Origin: an uncultured Eubacteriales bacterium
GTDB taxonomy: Bacteria; Bacillota; Clostridia; Oscillospirales; Acutalibacteraceae
Length of the DNA stretch: 64,000 nucleotides
Reading direction: 5' to 3'
Assembly (NCBI GenBank): GCA_934464615.1
Contig: CAKSKA010000002.1
Span: forward strand, 138,428 to 202,427
Each line of letters begins with the position of its first letter. Position 1 is the first letter of the stretch. The notes under the pieces were generated by a model. The model made no database searches, was not told the DNA's origin, and worked only from the letters and a program-made list of their open reading frames with translations. Made by a program: the position numbers and the translations under genes. Of this stretch, positions 14,481 to 23,414 are shown one piece after another.

Positions 14481-15467
14481 ATGGAGTTTGTAATTGCCGG
14501 TATTATTGTAATAGTTTTAATTTTGCTGTTGTGCAACGTGCGCGTGGTATCGCAGGCGTCGGAGTATGTTATTGAACTTTTGGGCAAATACAAAACCACC
14601 TGGGGCGCCGGTTTGCATATTAAAATTCCGTTTTTTGAGCAGATAGCCAAAAAAATTACCGTTAAGGAACAGGTGCTGGACTCGCCGCCGCAGCCGGTAA
14701 TTACCAAGGATAACGTAACCATGCAGATTGATACGGTTGTTTATTTTACAATATTCGACTCAAAACTGTATACATACGGTGCTGTAAATCCTCTGCGCGC
14801 GCTGGAAAACCTTACAGCCACCACACTGCGTAATATTGTCGGCGGACTGACGCTTGACGATACGCTGACTTCCCGTGATAACATTAATGTTGAAATGACA
14901 CGTTTGCTTGACGACGCAACTGACAAGTGGGGCATTAAGGTCAACCGTGTGGAACTTAAAAACATTATTCCGCCCAAGGAAATACAAAACGCCATGGAAA
15001 AACAGATGAAAGCCGAACGCGACCGCCGCGAAACGCTGCTGCAGGCGGAAGGACACAAGGCTGCCGCCATTACAAGAGCCGAGGGTGACAAACAGGCTAT
15101 GATACTTGCGGCCGAGGGCGAAAGGGACGCGAGAATTGCCCGTGCCGAAGGCGAGGCCAAAGCCATTTACCTTGCCAAAAAGGCAGAGGCGGACGGACTT
15201 AAAGCCCTTAAGGAAGCAGGTGCGGACAGAGCCGTTATTGAACTTAAAAAGTACGAAGCGCTTGTTAAAATGTGCGACGGCAAGGCAGCCAAAATCATTA
15301 TTCCGACCGACGCCGTAAAAGCGGCAGAAAGCAATGTCTTGTTTTCGGAAATGACGGGACTCGGCAGCAGTACTGCGCCGGCGCCCGAACCGACAGAGGA
15401 TAAAAAGCCGGATCCGTGCTGCAATGAAGATGATTATTTAAAAGAAAAATCCGAATTTGAGGATTAA
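14481..15467 (+). CDS. SPFH/Band 7 domain membrane protein (stomatin/QmcA-like)
   Basis: 328 residues: one N-terminal membrane segment (residues about 3-18), then the Band 7 domain (VVSQASEYVIELLGKYKTTW onwards), then a long Ala/Glu/Lys-rich coiled coil from about residue 170 to 250 and a charged tail. Stomatin-like proteins form large oligomeric membrane rings and often act with membrane proteases or NfeD; no nfeD partner is adjacent here. ATG 14481 follows AAAGGAG. Monocistronic with a strong terminator. Confidence 0.93.
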   Translation: MEFVIAGIIVIVLILLLCNVRVVSQASEYVIELLGKYKTTWGAGLHIKIPFFEQIAKKITVKEQVLDSPPQPVITKDNVTMQIDTVVYFTIFDSKLYTYGAVNPLRALENLTATTLRNIVGGLTLDDTLTSRDNINVEMTRLLDDATDKWGIKVNRVELKNIIPPKEIQNAMEKQMKAERDRRETLLQAEGHKAAAITRAEGDKQAMILAAEGERDARIARAEGEAKAIYLAKKAEADGLKALKEAGADRAVIELKKYEALVKMCDGKAAKIIIPTDAVKAAESNVLFSEMTGLGSSTAPAPEPTEDKKPDPCCNEDDYLKEKSEFED

Positions 15468-15477
15468 AATAAAAAAG

Positions 15478-15505
15478 AACCCCCCGACGATTTCGTCGGG
15501 GGGTT
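15478..15505. terminator. Terminator (bidirectional)
   Basis: CCCCCCGACGA / TCGTCGGGGGG stem with a 2-nt loop between convergent genes. Confidence 0.9.
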
Positions 15506-15511
15506 GTTAAC

Positions 15512-15742
15512 TCAGTGCTTTTCGATCCATTCTTCCGCTTTTGCTTTTGATACAGACTTAATATCTTCCTTTTTATAGGGAGATTCCTCTCCGCCGTTTA
15601 CATAAAGGAAATAAAGTCCGCCGGGAGTTTGATAAAGCGATTCCTCATAACCTGCGGGATTGCCGAACTCGCCTTCTATATGCTGCTTAATAAGCGTTGC
15701 GGTTTCGGTGTCGTATTCTCTTTTGCATATTATCTTTTTCAT
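15512..15742 (-). CDS. Small uncharacterised protein (76 residues)
   Basis: The protein begins MKKIICKREYDTETATLIKQ and contains YEESLYQTPGGLYFLYVNGG, then a charged helical tail (SVSKAKAEEWIEKH). I recall the pattern from small hypothetical proteins of Firmicutes, some of them plasmid or element borne. No membrane segment. The ORF extends to a GTG three codons earlier, but ATG 15742 has AAAGGAG at 8-nt spacing. Monocistronic. Function unknown. Confidence 0.8.
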   Translation of the reverse strand: MKKIICKREYDTETATLIKQHIEGEFGNPAGYEESLYQTPGGLYFLYVNGGEESPYKKEDIKSVSKAKAEEWIEKH

Positions 15743-15895
15743 AAAAAACACTCCTTTGTGATAATAGTATTATAATCCTTATATATGTATTTTAACACAA
15801 AGTATTCAGTATTTCTATTGACCGAATATTAAAAAAATTTAAATTTTTTATTACCTTAATAATGCACTTTGACAGGTTTACGACACGCGCGTGCA

Positions 15896-17227
15896 TTATT
15901 CGTCAATAACTTTGCATTTGCGTATTCCGTAATATTCAAAGCATTTTACCGTCTGCTCGGTTATCCTGTCGCCGAGGACGGCTATCGGCACTGCCGGAGG
16001 GCAGGATATATTTGTTTCGGCACAGATTTTACCCAAACTTTCCCGTACGTCAACTTCCCGTACGCCGCGCATAAGCGCCGCTTTAGGCGGCAGGGCGGGG
16101 TTTGCTTCGGGTATTTCCGGCGGCAAGTCGGTTATCGGCTGTGCGCGCCGTATTTTGCAAAGCGTCCGTGCGACGCGCTCTGTATCCGACGGGGAATTAT
16201 AAGGCGACGGCATTAAAACCGTAAAATCGGCATCGTAAAATTCGGGAAAAATGCCGTTGTCCGTTAATATTTTTGCAAGTGAAGTGCCTGTGTAACCGAA
16301 TGATTTGGGCGCCGCGGTAATTTTAAGCGGCTCATCGCCGCAAAGGGAAAATCCGTGCGTCGCGATTTCGTTTTTAAGCGACTGTACGGCAGGCAGAAAA
16401 TCGGCGAGTCTGCTTTTAAAATCCGCCGCGCATTCGGAAAACATATCAAGTGACTGCAGCACAAGGTACGACGGACTGCTGGAGGCGAAAAAAGCCATTG
16501 CGTCCTTGGCGGACGACGCAAACATCTGCGGTGCGGCGTCGGAAATATGCAGGTACGCGCCGCCCGTAAGCACGGGCAAAGTTTTGTGTGCGGAACTGCA
16601 GCATATATCCGCGCCGAGATCGGTAGGGAAAAGGCTTTCCGGTAAAAATTTTAAATACGCTCCGTGCGCGCAGTCTACCGCCAGCAATATATTATGCGCC
16701 CGACACACGGCGGATACCTGCTTAATATCCGTAATAATTCCGAGATAATCCGGACTTGTAATATAAACCGCCGTAATTTCCCCGTCCGTGTTTTTTATAC
16801 ATTCTGCGACATCCCTTGCGGTAACTCGGCAGGAAAGGTGCGATTTTGACGGATTTATCCAAATAACGTCAATACCCAACACTGCGGCGGCGTTTACAAA
16901 CGCCTTGTGCGCATTTCTGACTGCGAGTATGCGCGGTTTTTGTCCGTTTTTTTGCGCGTACCTACAAATAAGCAGCAGCATTGCCTGAATACAAAGCGTA
17001 CTGCCCGACGCCGAATAAAATGTCGAACAGCCGAACACGGCGCTTGTCTGCGCTTCGCTTTGCGCTATTATTCCGTCGGGGGAAAACAGTTCGTCCGCGC
17101 CGTCAATCTCGGTAATATCAAGAGTTTCCGCGCCCGTAACCGCACAGCCCTTGTGTCCCGGCATATGCATTCTTACGCTGTTTTTTGCGGCATACTCTTT
17201 TACAAAATCGCATATCGGCGTACTCAT
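15896..17227 (-). CDS. Orn/Lys/Arg decarboxylase family PLP enzyme
   Basis: 443 residues of fold-type I PLP enzyme. It starts like the family (VRMHMPGHKG) and has the PLP-lysine motif SSAHKTLPVLTGGAYLHI and the pocket aspartate in LLAVDCAHGAY. The C-terminal decarboxylase domain follows (DLPPEIPEANPALPPKAALM). Members make cadaverine, putrescine or agmatine; the substrate is not certain. Its start codon overlaps the stop of the SCIFF maturase by 4 nt, an unusual partnership since SCIFF loci usually neighbour protein-secretion genes. A short form (no N-terminal wing domain) like Gram-positive YaaO/SpeA. Confidence 0.9.
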   Translation of the reverse strand: MSTPICDFVKEYAAKNSVRMHMPGHKGCAVTGAETLDITEIDGADELFSPDGIIAQSEAQTSAVFGCSTFYSASGSTLCIQAMLLLICRYAQKNGQKPRILAVRNAHKAFVNAAAVLGIDVIWINPSKSHLSCRVTARDVAECIKNTDGEITAVYITSPDYLGIITDIKQVSAVCRAHNILLAVDCAHGAYLKFLPESLFPTDLGADICCSSAHKTLPVLTGGAYLHISDAAPQMFASSAKDAMAFFASSSPSYLVLQSLDMFSECAADFKSRLADFLPAVQSLKNEIATHGFSLCGDEPLKITAAPKSFGYTGTSLAKILTDNGIFPEFYDADFTVLMPSPYNSPSDTERVARTLCKIRRAQPITDLPPEIPEANPALPPKAALMRGVREVDVRESLGKICAETNISCPPAVPIAVLGDRITEQTVKCFEYYGIRKCKVIDE

Positions 17228-18594
17228 TTTTTATTTAACTCCCGTGCGACAGCCACCGCCAGCGCACATTCCATACGTTTTTTAAACAAATCGCAGCCGT
17301 ATTTGTACACGCCTTTTACCGAGCCTGTGGAATGGTATGCGTTTGCGGCGCATCCGCCCGAACAGTAAAGCCTTGCCCAGCAATCCTTACATTCCTGCCT
17401 TGCGTAGACGTTACATTCGGCAAATTCGTTTTGGGTTGCCTTATTTGTAACTCCGTTCCATATATCGCCGAGTTTAAACTTTTCCTCGCCGACAAACTGG
17501 TGGCAGGGGTAAAGGTCGCCCCAAGGGGTAACCGCCATATACTCCGTACCGCTGCCGCAGCCGGAAATACGTTTGTATATGCACGGACCGCCCTTCAGGT
17601 CTATCATATAATGATAAAATGTGAACGGTTTGCCCTGTTTATCGCGCTCAAGCATCAGCTTCGCCAGCTCTTCATACTGTTTTTCCACAATCGGCTTGTC
17701 CTGTTCGGTAAGGGCGGCGGGATCGCCCTGTGCAGCCACCACCGGTTCCATACTTAGTTCCGTAAAGCCGAGGTCAAGCATTGTCTTTATATCTTCCAAA
17801 AAATCGGGATTTGCGTGTGTAAAAGTGCCGCGCATATAATAGTCCTTATTACCGCGCGCCGCGACAAATTTTTGAAATTTAGGCACTATTTTGTCGAAAC
17901 TGCCGTTGCCCGCGTAATCAACACGGTAGCGGTCGTGTACTTCTTTTCTGCCGTCAAGGCTTAATACAACATTGCTCATCTGCTTATTTGCAAAGTCTAT
18001 TACATCGTCGTCCACAAGCACGCCGTTTGTTGTAAGCGTAAAGCGGAAGTTTTTGCCTTTTTCCTTTTCTATGCTGCGCGCATATGCCACAAGCTGCTTT
18101 ACAACATCAAAATTCATAAGCGGCTCTCCGCCGAAAAAATCCACTTCCAAATTGCGTCTGCCGCCCGAATTTTCCACAAGAAAATCGAGTGCGCGTTTAC
18201 CGGTTTCAAAACTCATAAGCGCGCGGTCGCCGTGATATTTGCCCTGACTTGCAAAACAGTAAGAGCAGTTAAGGTTGCATGTGTGTGCAATGTGCAGACA
18301 CAGCGCCTTTATAACGCCCGACGTTTTTGCCTTAAGCGTGCCCGCCATTGGTTCAAAAGTATCTTCGGTAAACAGTTTTCCCGCGTCGCGCAGCGCACAG
18401 ACGGCATCGTAACATTCTTCCGCCTGTTTTATATCCACGCCGTGTTTTTTTGCGGTTTCGGCGGTCAGCGCCGCCTTATCGGTATTTTCAAAACCGTTTA
18501 TTATGTCGTACGCAATATCGTCCACTATATGTAACGCGCCCGAACATACATCAAGCACAATATTGTATCCCAAAAGTTTGTAACTGTGTATCAT
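17224..18594 (-). CDS. scfB: Radical SAM SCIFF peptide maturase
   Basis: 456 residues. An N-terminal peptide-recognition (RRE-like) region is followed by the radical SAM core with CX3CX2C in LCLHIAHTCNLNCSYCFASQ, and a C-terminal SPASM/twitch cysteine set (CQEC-type cluster: CNVYARQECKDCWARLYCSGGC). It forms thioether links in the SCIFF precursor encoded just upstream at 18661-18810. A hairpin between the two genes (18621-18638) may give more peptide than enzyme. One of the best conserved markers of Clostridia. Confidence 0.96.
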   Translation of the reverse strand: MIHSYKLLGYNIVLDVCSGALHIVDDIAYDIINGFENTDKAALTAETAKKHGVDIKQAEECYDAVCALRDAGKLFTEDTFEPMAGTLKAKTSGVIKALCLHIAHTCNLNCSYCFASQGKYHGDRALMSFETGKRALDFLVENSGGRRNLEVDFFGGEPLMNFDVVKQLVAYARSIEKEKGKNFRFTLTTNGVLVDDDVIDFANKQMSNVVLSLDGRKEVHDRYRVDYAGNGSFDKIVPKFQKFVAARGNKDYYMRGTFTHANPDFLEDIKTMLDLGFTELSMEPVVAAQGDPAALTEQDKPIVEKQYEELAKLMLERDKQGKPFTFYHYMIDLKGGPCIYKRISGCGSGTEYMAVTPWGDLYPCHQFVGEEKFKLGDIWNGVTNKATQNEFAECNVYARQECKDCWARLYCSGGCAANAYHSTGSVKGVYKYGCDLFKKRMECALAVAVARELNKK

Positions 18595-18620
18595 CTTTTC
18601 ACCCGTTTTATATTAAAAAT

Positions 18621-18638
18621 GCCGCCCTGCAGGACGGC
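18621..18638 (-). terminator. Attenuating hairpin between SCIFF peptide and maturase genes
   Basis: GCCGTCCT / AGGGCGGC stem with tight loop followed on the minus strand by TTTTTAAT; located 22 bp after the SCIFF stop. Partial termination would favour the peptide transcript. Confidence 0.65.
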
Positions 18639-18660
18639 ATAATTTTTGCATTTTGCTTAA

Positions 18661-18810
18661 TTACTTGCTTTCTTTGTTTTCGCAAGCCTGATTAGCTATA
18701 CCGCAGCTGGTTTTGCAGGCAGACTGGCAGGAAGTCTGACATTCGCCGCATCCGCCGTTTTTAGCGCTTTCGCAAAGATTGCGGGTTTCAATTGTAGTAA
18801 TATGTTCCAT
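18661..18810 (-). CDS. scfA: SCIFF precursor peptide (six cysteines in forty-five residues)
   Basis: 49 residues. The signature is complete: CGECQTSCQSACKTSC, with further Cys at 13 and 43, after the conserved start MEHITTIETRNLC. ScfB installs a thioether bond on this ribosomally made peptide; its role in the cell is still unresolved. ATG 18810 follows ACGGAGGTATTTTTCG. It is preceded by a consensus promoter and the maturase follows 66 bp later. Confidence 0.97.
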   Translation of the reverse strand: MEHITTIETRNLCESAKNGGCGECQTSCQSACKTSCGIANQACENKESK

Positions 18811-18842
18811 CGAAAAATACCTCCGTATGTTTATTCGTTAGT

Positions 18843-18871
18843 ATTATAGCACTGCGCGCCGCCGTTGTCAA
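18843..18871 (-). promoter_or_regulatory. Sigma-A promoter of the SCIFF operon
   Basis: Minus strand TTGACA (18871-18866), 17-bp spacer, TATAAT (18848-18843): perfect consensus. Confidence 0.9.
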
Positions 18872-18970
18872 CCGAAAAGAACTAAGCGGCAATTAATGTT
18901 TTTTACGGATGTCGATTATATTAATGCCGTCGGAGAACCGATATATCCGTCCTGCCGTATTTTATAAAAA

Positions 18971-18997
18971 GAAAAAAGAACAGTCGCAAAACTGTCC
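18971..18997 (-). terminator. Terminator of tRNA-Arg
   Basis: GGACAGT / ACTGTTC hairpin followed on the minus strand by TTTTTT, directly after the tRNA. Confidence 0.85.
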
Positions 18998-19001
18998 TTT
19001 T

Positions 19002-19078
19002 TGGCGCGCTGAAGAAGATTCGAACTCCCGACCTTCTGGTCCGTAGCCAGACGCTCTATCCAGCTGAGCTATCAGCGC
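19002..19078 (-). tRNA. tRNA-Arg (anticodon ACG)
   Basis: 77 nt with encoded CCA. Acceptor stem GCGCTGA/TCAGCGC, D-arm with AGCTCAGCTGGATAGAGC, anticodon stem TCTGG/CCAGA around loop CTACGGA (anticodon ACG), and T-arm GGTTCGAATC-type segment (GAGTTCGAATCTTC). ACG is normally deaminated to ICG by TadA, whose gene lies at 30300. Confidence 0.97.
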
Positions 19079-19225
19079 AATTATTAAGTTTGTCCTTAAC
19101 GGTATCTAATAATAACACATTTCTTTTTAAAAATCAATAGTAAAATTTAATTTTTATTTTTTGTTGAAAATTCTGCCGAACAGTCTTATAATATTTATAT
19201 TAAATTTCTTTTTGGGAGTCTTTTT

Positions 19226-20266
19226 ATGTTTAAACGTATACTTTGTGTTTTTGCGGCGGCCGCAATTCTTTTTACCCTTGCCGGATGCAAGAAAAAAGAT
19301 GCCGAAACCCCCGATTCGCCTGTGCCGGACAGCGAACAGACGGTACAGGAAAATCCTTACATACAAAACACGCTTACCGGCGTTTACGATATTGACAAAG
19401 ACAAGGCAAACCGCCGTCCCGTTGCAATAATGGTGGATAACGATTCGGTCGCGCAGACCTACACGCAGTCGGGCATATCCAAAGCGGACATTGTTTACGA
19501 AACCGAGACCGAAGGCGGAATTACACGGCTTATGGCTGTGTACGCCGACATAACCAAGGCTCCGCAAATAGGCGACATACGTTCCGCAAGGTACGTTTAT
19601 GTGGATCTGGCGCTCGGTCATAACGCAATATACGTTCACTGCGGCCTGGATAAAGTATACTGCGCGCCGCACCTTAAGGATATTGATAATTTTGAAGTTT
19701 TTACCGATTATTACGCACGCCGCATAACCTACGGCAAGGCAAAGGGCTGGCAGACGCTGTTTACCGACGGTGAAACGCTTTGGAAAGGCTTTAACGAAAA
19801 AGGTTGGAAAACCACTGCCGACAATATTAAAAACTGGCAGGATTTTGCGACGGAAAACGAGGAAGTTACTTTATCGGGAACAGCCGCAAATACCGTGCTT
19901 GCGGCATTTAACGGTTCTTACAAGTCCAAGTTTACATACGATCCTGCCAATAAAAAGTATATAAAAACAAGTTCCCATGCGGAAAATACCGACCGCAACG
20001 ATTCCGCGCCTTATTTATTTAAAAATGTGTTTATTCTGCAAACCGATATGTCGTATTACCCCGGAAATTACAGAAGAAAAATCGATCTTACTTCCGGCAC
20101 GGGATATTACTGCACGGGCGGCAGCGCAGTTAAAATAAACTGGAAAAAGGGCGACGCGACAAATCCGTTTGTGTTTACAAACGAGGACGGCACACCCCTT
20201 AAAGTAAACGCGGGCAATTCCTGGGTTTGCATTGCCAAAAAGGACGCGCAGATTTCGTTTGAATAA
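19226..20266 (+). CDS. DUF3048 domain lipoprotein (YerB-like)
   Basis: 346 residues with a lipoprotein signal peptide (lipobox LAGC near residue 21). The conserved core NRRPVAIMVDNDSVAQTYTQ, SGISKADIVYETETEGGITR and IGDIRSARYVYVDLALGHNA is that of the DUF3048/YerB family. Family members are extracytoplasmic lipoproteins; a precise activity is not established to my knowledge. It is the first rightward gene and lies upstream of dnaA, in the position often held by rpmH in other Firmicutes. Start ATG follows GGGAG. Ends with a GC-rich hairpin terminator. Confidence 0.92.
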   Translation: MFKRILCVFAAAAILFTLAGCKKKDAETPDSPVPDSEQTVQENPYIQNTLTGVYDIDKDKANRRPVAIMVDNDSVAQTYTQSGISKADIVYETETEGGITRLMAVYADITKAPQIGDIRSARYVYVDLALGHNAIYVHCGLDKVYCAPHLKDIDNFEVFTDYYARRITYGKAKGWQTLFTDGETLWKGFNEKGWKTTADNIKNWQDFATENEEVTLSGTAANTVLAAFNGSYKSKFTYDPANKKYIKTSSHAENTDRNDSAPYLFKNVFILQTDMSYYPGNYRRKIDLTSGTGYYCTGGSAVKINWKKGDATNPFVFTNEDGTPLKVNAGNSWVCIAKKDAQISFE

Positions 20267-20287
20267 CTTTTGCGTAAAATTTGATTT

Positions 20288-20315
20288 AAACCGCGATTTT
20301 TTATCGCGGTTTTTT
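20288..20315 (+). terminator. Terminator of the DUF3048 gene
   Basis: AACCGCGAT / ATCGCGGTT hairpin followed by a T-run. Confidence 0.9.
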
Positions 20316-20389
20316 GTTTTTTTCTTAAAGATGTCGGTGAATGTCGCAAAGTGAAATGTTAATATATTATTGCACCGGCCGGCGCAGAC

Positions 20390-20440
20390 TGCAAATTATA
20401 TCTGTAATTTAATATATATAATATATTATTATATTATATA
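20390..20440. other. AT-rich tract upstream of dnaA (possible DNA-unwinding element)
   Basis: About 50 bp almost entirely of A and T (runs of ATAT and TATTATAT). With DnaA-box-like sites on both sides of dnaA and the gene-orientation switch near 19 kb, it is a fair candidate for part of oriC. Confidence 0.5.
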
Positions 20441-20485
20441 TTGAAAATTGCGAAATTCTGTGGTATAATCTTGTAGTGTGGATAT
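20441..20485 (+). promoter_or_regulatory. dnaA promoter with overlapping DnaA-box-like site
   Basis: TTGAAA (20441-20446), 17-bp spacer, TATAAT (20464-20469). TGTGGATAT at 20477-20485 is a one-mismatch DnaA box on the minus strand at the transcription start, consistent with DnaA autorepression. Confidence 0.7.
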
Positions 20486-20550
20486 TTATGTTTCTTTAAA
20501 ATTTAAAAAGCCTGTAGGCAGAATTTCGGGCTTATAAAGGAGAGAATATT

Positions 20551-21870
20551 TTGCAAATAGAATCTATTGGGGACATCTGGAACTGCGTGTGCGACGAAAT
20601 TAAAACCAAGGTTACCGACATAACCTTTAACGTCTGGTTTGTGGAATTAAAACCGGTATCGCTTGAAAACGGCGTTTTTACGCTTTCCATCGGTTCTTCT
20701 TACAAAAAAAAGATAGTTGAGTCTACATACATACCGCTTTTAAAAGAATGTATTAAAAACATTATGGGTATTGATATGGACGTAAAAATAATTAACGAAA
20801 GCGAAAAGGAAACGCCCAGACCGGCAAACACAAATCCCTCTTTTGAGGATTCCTTTACTTTTGATAATTTTATTGTGGGACAGACCAACCGTTTTGCCCA
20901 TGCCGCAGCCATGTCCGTTGCGGATTTTCCCGCGACGAGTTATAACCCTTTGGTTATTTACGGTCCGTCGGGTGTAGGTAAAACCCACCTTCTTTTTGCC
21001 ATAAAGAACGAACTTGCCAAAAAACATCCCGATTACAAAGTGGAATTTATACGCGGCGAGGAATTTACAAATCAGTTAATACACGCCCTGCAGGAAAACG
21101 GAATGGGACTCGGCACTATTGAGGAATTCCGCAACCGTTACAGGAGCGTGGACGTTTTGCTTGTGGACGATATACACTTTATTGCCGGAAAAGAAGCAAC
21201 GCAGGAGGAATTTTTTAATACCTTTAACGTGTTGCTGCAAAACAACAAACAAATAGTTGTAACGCTTGACCGTCCGCCCAAAGCAATTTCCACTCTTGAA
21301 AACCGCATACGTTCCCGTTTTGAAAGCGGATTGCTTGCCGATATAACCCCGGCGGATTTTGAAACGCGCGTGGGTATTATAAACAAAAAGGCGGAACAGC
21401 TTAATATTGCGCTGTCGGAGGAAATTGTTTACGAAATTGCGAAGAAAATAATAGCAAACACCCGCCAGCTTGAAGGTGTGGTTAAAAAATTACAGGTTTA
21501 CATAAAACTTGAAAATAAAGAGCCTACTTTGCCTGTATTGCGTAATTTTATAAGGGACGTTATAACCGACACCCAGCCCGAACCGATAAAGATTGAGCGC
21601 ATTATTGAAGAAGTCGCGCGCACATACAGGGTTTCGGAATCGGATATCCTTTCAAAACGTAAAACAGCGCAGTTGGCGCAGGCAAGGCAGATAGCAATGT
21701 ACATTGCAAGGGAAACGACGGAACTGCCGTATCAGGCTATAGGGGAAAGTTTCGGCAAAGACCATTCCACAGTGCTTTACAATGTACGCAAAGTTGAGGA
21801 TTTTTTAAAGGACAAGCCTTACGAAAAAGAAGTTGTGGACGAGATAATCCGCAATTTAAAAGAGGAATAG
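20551..21870 (+). CDS. dnaA: Chromosomal replication initiator DnaA
   Basis: 439 residues, TTG start preceded by AAAGGAGA. All four domains are present: N-terminal helicase-loading domain (WNCVCDEIKTKVTDITFNVW), a short linker around residues 80-100, the AAA+ core with Walker A GPSGVGKT (138-145) and Walker B LLVDDIHFI, and the C-terminal DNA-binding domain with the signature GKDHSTVLYNVRK. It binds DnaA boxes and opens the origin. Begins the dnaA-dnaN-yaaA-recF-remB-gyrB-gyrA cluster. Confidence 0.98.
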   Translation: MQIESIGDIWNCVCDEIKTKVTDITFNVWFVELKPVSLENGVFTLSIGSSYKKKIVESTYIPLLKECIKNIMGIDMDVKIINESEKETPRPANTNPSFEDSFTFDNFIVGQTNRFAHAAAMSVADFPATSYNPLVIYGPSGVGKTHLLFAIKNELAKKHPDYKVEFIRGEEFTNQLIHALQENGMGLGTIEEFRNRYRSVDVLLVDDIHFIAGKEATQEEFFNTFNVLLQNNKQIVVTLDRPPKAISTLENRIRSRFESGLLADITPADFETRVGIINKKAEQLNIALSEEIVYEIAKKIIANTRQLEGVVKKLQVYIKLENKEPTLPVLRNFIRDVITDTQPEPIKIERIIEEVARTYRVSESDILSKRKTAQLAQARQIAMYIARETTELPYQAIGESFGKDHSTVLYNVRKVEDFLKDKPYEKEVVDEIIRNLKEE

Positions 21871-22110
21871 TTTTTAACATTTTTAACATTAATTAACCGC
21901 GTGTTATAAACAACGGTGTTTATAACTTAAAATTAAAAAAGTTATTCTATTTTTTATCCTCTTTTTTATCAACAGTGTAAATAGGCTTGTACAAAGGCTT
22001 TAAGCGGGTTTTTAACAGAATTCACCGACTATATTACTACTGTTATCTTATTTACTTACGTAAATAGCAAAAACCGTAATTTTTTTTAAAAATAAAGGAG
22101 ATAGGGCAAA
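21871..22110. other. dnaA-dnaN intergenic region with DnaA-box-like sites (oriC candidate)
   Basis: 240 bp without a gene. A perfect 10-bp inverted repeat GTTATAAACA / TGTTTATAAC (21903-21926, 4-nt centre) contains two convergent TTATAAACA boxes; TTATCAACA lies at 21966-21974. All three differ from TTATNCACA at one position. The region is AT-rich. Confidence 0.5.
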
Positions 22111-23211
22111 ATGAAATTTTCGGCTAACAGAGAAGAATTGCTTGAGGTTGTAAATCATCTCTCGCGTATAGTAAGTGCAAAAACTTCCCTGCCTGTGCTT
22201 GACGGCATTTTGATGTCCGCCGAAGCAGGCAAGTTAACCCTTATAAGTTATAATTTGGAAATGGGTATTAAAAAGGAAATATACGCAAACACAAGCGACG
22301 CCGGCGACATTGTTATAAACGCAAAGATTTTCGGCGAAATACTGCGCAGGATGAACGGTTTATCGGTTGAAATAGAAGCCGACGACAGACTTATGTGTCA
22401 CATTACAAGCGGTTCGGCGTCTTTTGATATTATGGGTATGTCGGCGACGGATTTTCCGGAAATGCCCACGGTGGTAGGAGTAGATCCCATTGTTTTAAGC
22501 GGTGAGATTATTAAAAACATGGTAAGGCGCACAATATTTGCGGTTGCCGCAAGCGAAGGTCAGCGCCCGATACTTACCGGCGTTAAAGTTAATATTGACG
22601 CAGGCAGTATACAGTTTGTTGCGATAGACGGCTACCGTCTTGCAATCCGCAAGGAAAAAATAAATATAAATACTTCCGCCGAATTTGTAGTATCAGGCAA
22701 AGGTATAAGCGAGGTTGTAAAACTTATATCCGACGACAGCAGCGACGTTAATATATACGTCGGCAAAAATCTTATAAGTTTTGAAATTGAGGGTTATTTG
22801 TTTATTTCCCGTCTGCTTGAGGGCAGTTTTGTGGATTACGCAAAAACAATTCCCGCAACATACAAGCAAAGGATTTTTGTAAATACAAAGGATTTAATTG
22901 ATACAATAGACCGTATAAGCCCCGTAATAAACGACGCTTTTTCAACACCGGTAAGGTGCATTGTAAGCGAAGATAATATTTTGTTCAGCTGTTCTTCGTC
23001 CGTAGGACGCGCAACCGAAAAATTCCCGATAACGCTTGAGGGCGAAGAATTTGAAATAGGTCTTAACAGCAGATATTTGCTGGAAGCGCTTAAAGCAGCC
23101 GAAACAGATAAAGTAAAGATAGAATTTAACGGCGCTACATCGGGTGTGCTTATAAAACCGTATGAAAATGACGAATTTTTGTATATGATAATGCCGATGA
23201 GGATGAAATAA
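22111..23211 (+). CDS. dnaN: DNA polymerase III beta subunit (sliding clamp)
   Basis: 366 residues, the usual length, with three repeated clamp domains; it starts MKFSANREELLEVVNHLSRI and ends with the canonical clamp tail (MIMPMRMK). The dimeric ring tethers DNA polymerase III. RBS AAAGGAGA. Its stop overlaps the next start by 1 nt (TAATG). Confidence 0.97.
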   Translation: MKFSANREELLEVVNHLSRIVSAKTSLPVLDGILMSAEAGKLTLISYNLEMGIKKEIYANTSDAGDIVINAKIFGEILRRMNGLSVEIEADDRLMCHITSGSASFDIMGMSATDFPEMPTVVGVDPIVLSGEIIKNMVRRTIFAVAASEGQRPILTGVKVNIDAGSIQFVAIDGYRLAIRKEKININTSAEFVVSGKGISEVVKLISDDSSDVNIYVGKNLISFEIEGYLFISRLLEGSFVDYAKTIPATYKQRIFVNTKDLIDTIDRISPVINDAFSTPVRCIVSEDNILFSCSSSVGRATEKFPITLEGEEFEIGLNSRYLLEALKAAETDKVKIEFNGATSGVLIKPYENDEFLYMIMPMRMK

Positions 23212-23414
23212 TGAAAATTTCAATTAAGGAAGATTTTATAAAGCTGGATTCTTTGCTTAAATACAGCACAGTCGCGCAGACAGGCGGACATGCAAAAATT
23301 ATGATACAAAACGGTGAGGTTTGCGTTAACGGCGAAATTTGTACGCAGCGCGGCAAAAAAGTGCACAAGGGCGATACCGTGACGGTAAACGGTACCGAAA
23401 TTACGGTTGAATAA
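23211..23414 (+). CDS. yaaA: S4 RNA-binding domain protein YaaA/RlbA type
   Basis: 67 residues with an S4 fold (FIKLDSLLKYSTVAQTGGHA, then GEVCVNGE and GDTVTVNGTEI). In Bacillus it lies between dnaN and recF as here. Its role is poorly defined, linked to ribosome or RNA binding. One-nt overlaps join it to dnaN and recF. Confidence 0.93.
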   Translation: MKISIKEDFIKLDSLLKYSTVAQTGGHAKIMIQNGEVCVNGEICTQRGKKVHKGDTVTVNGTEITVE

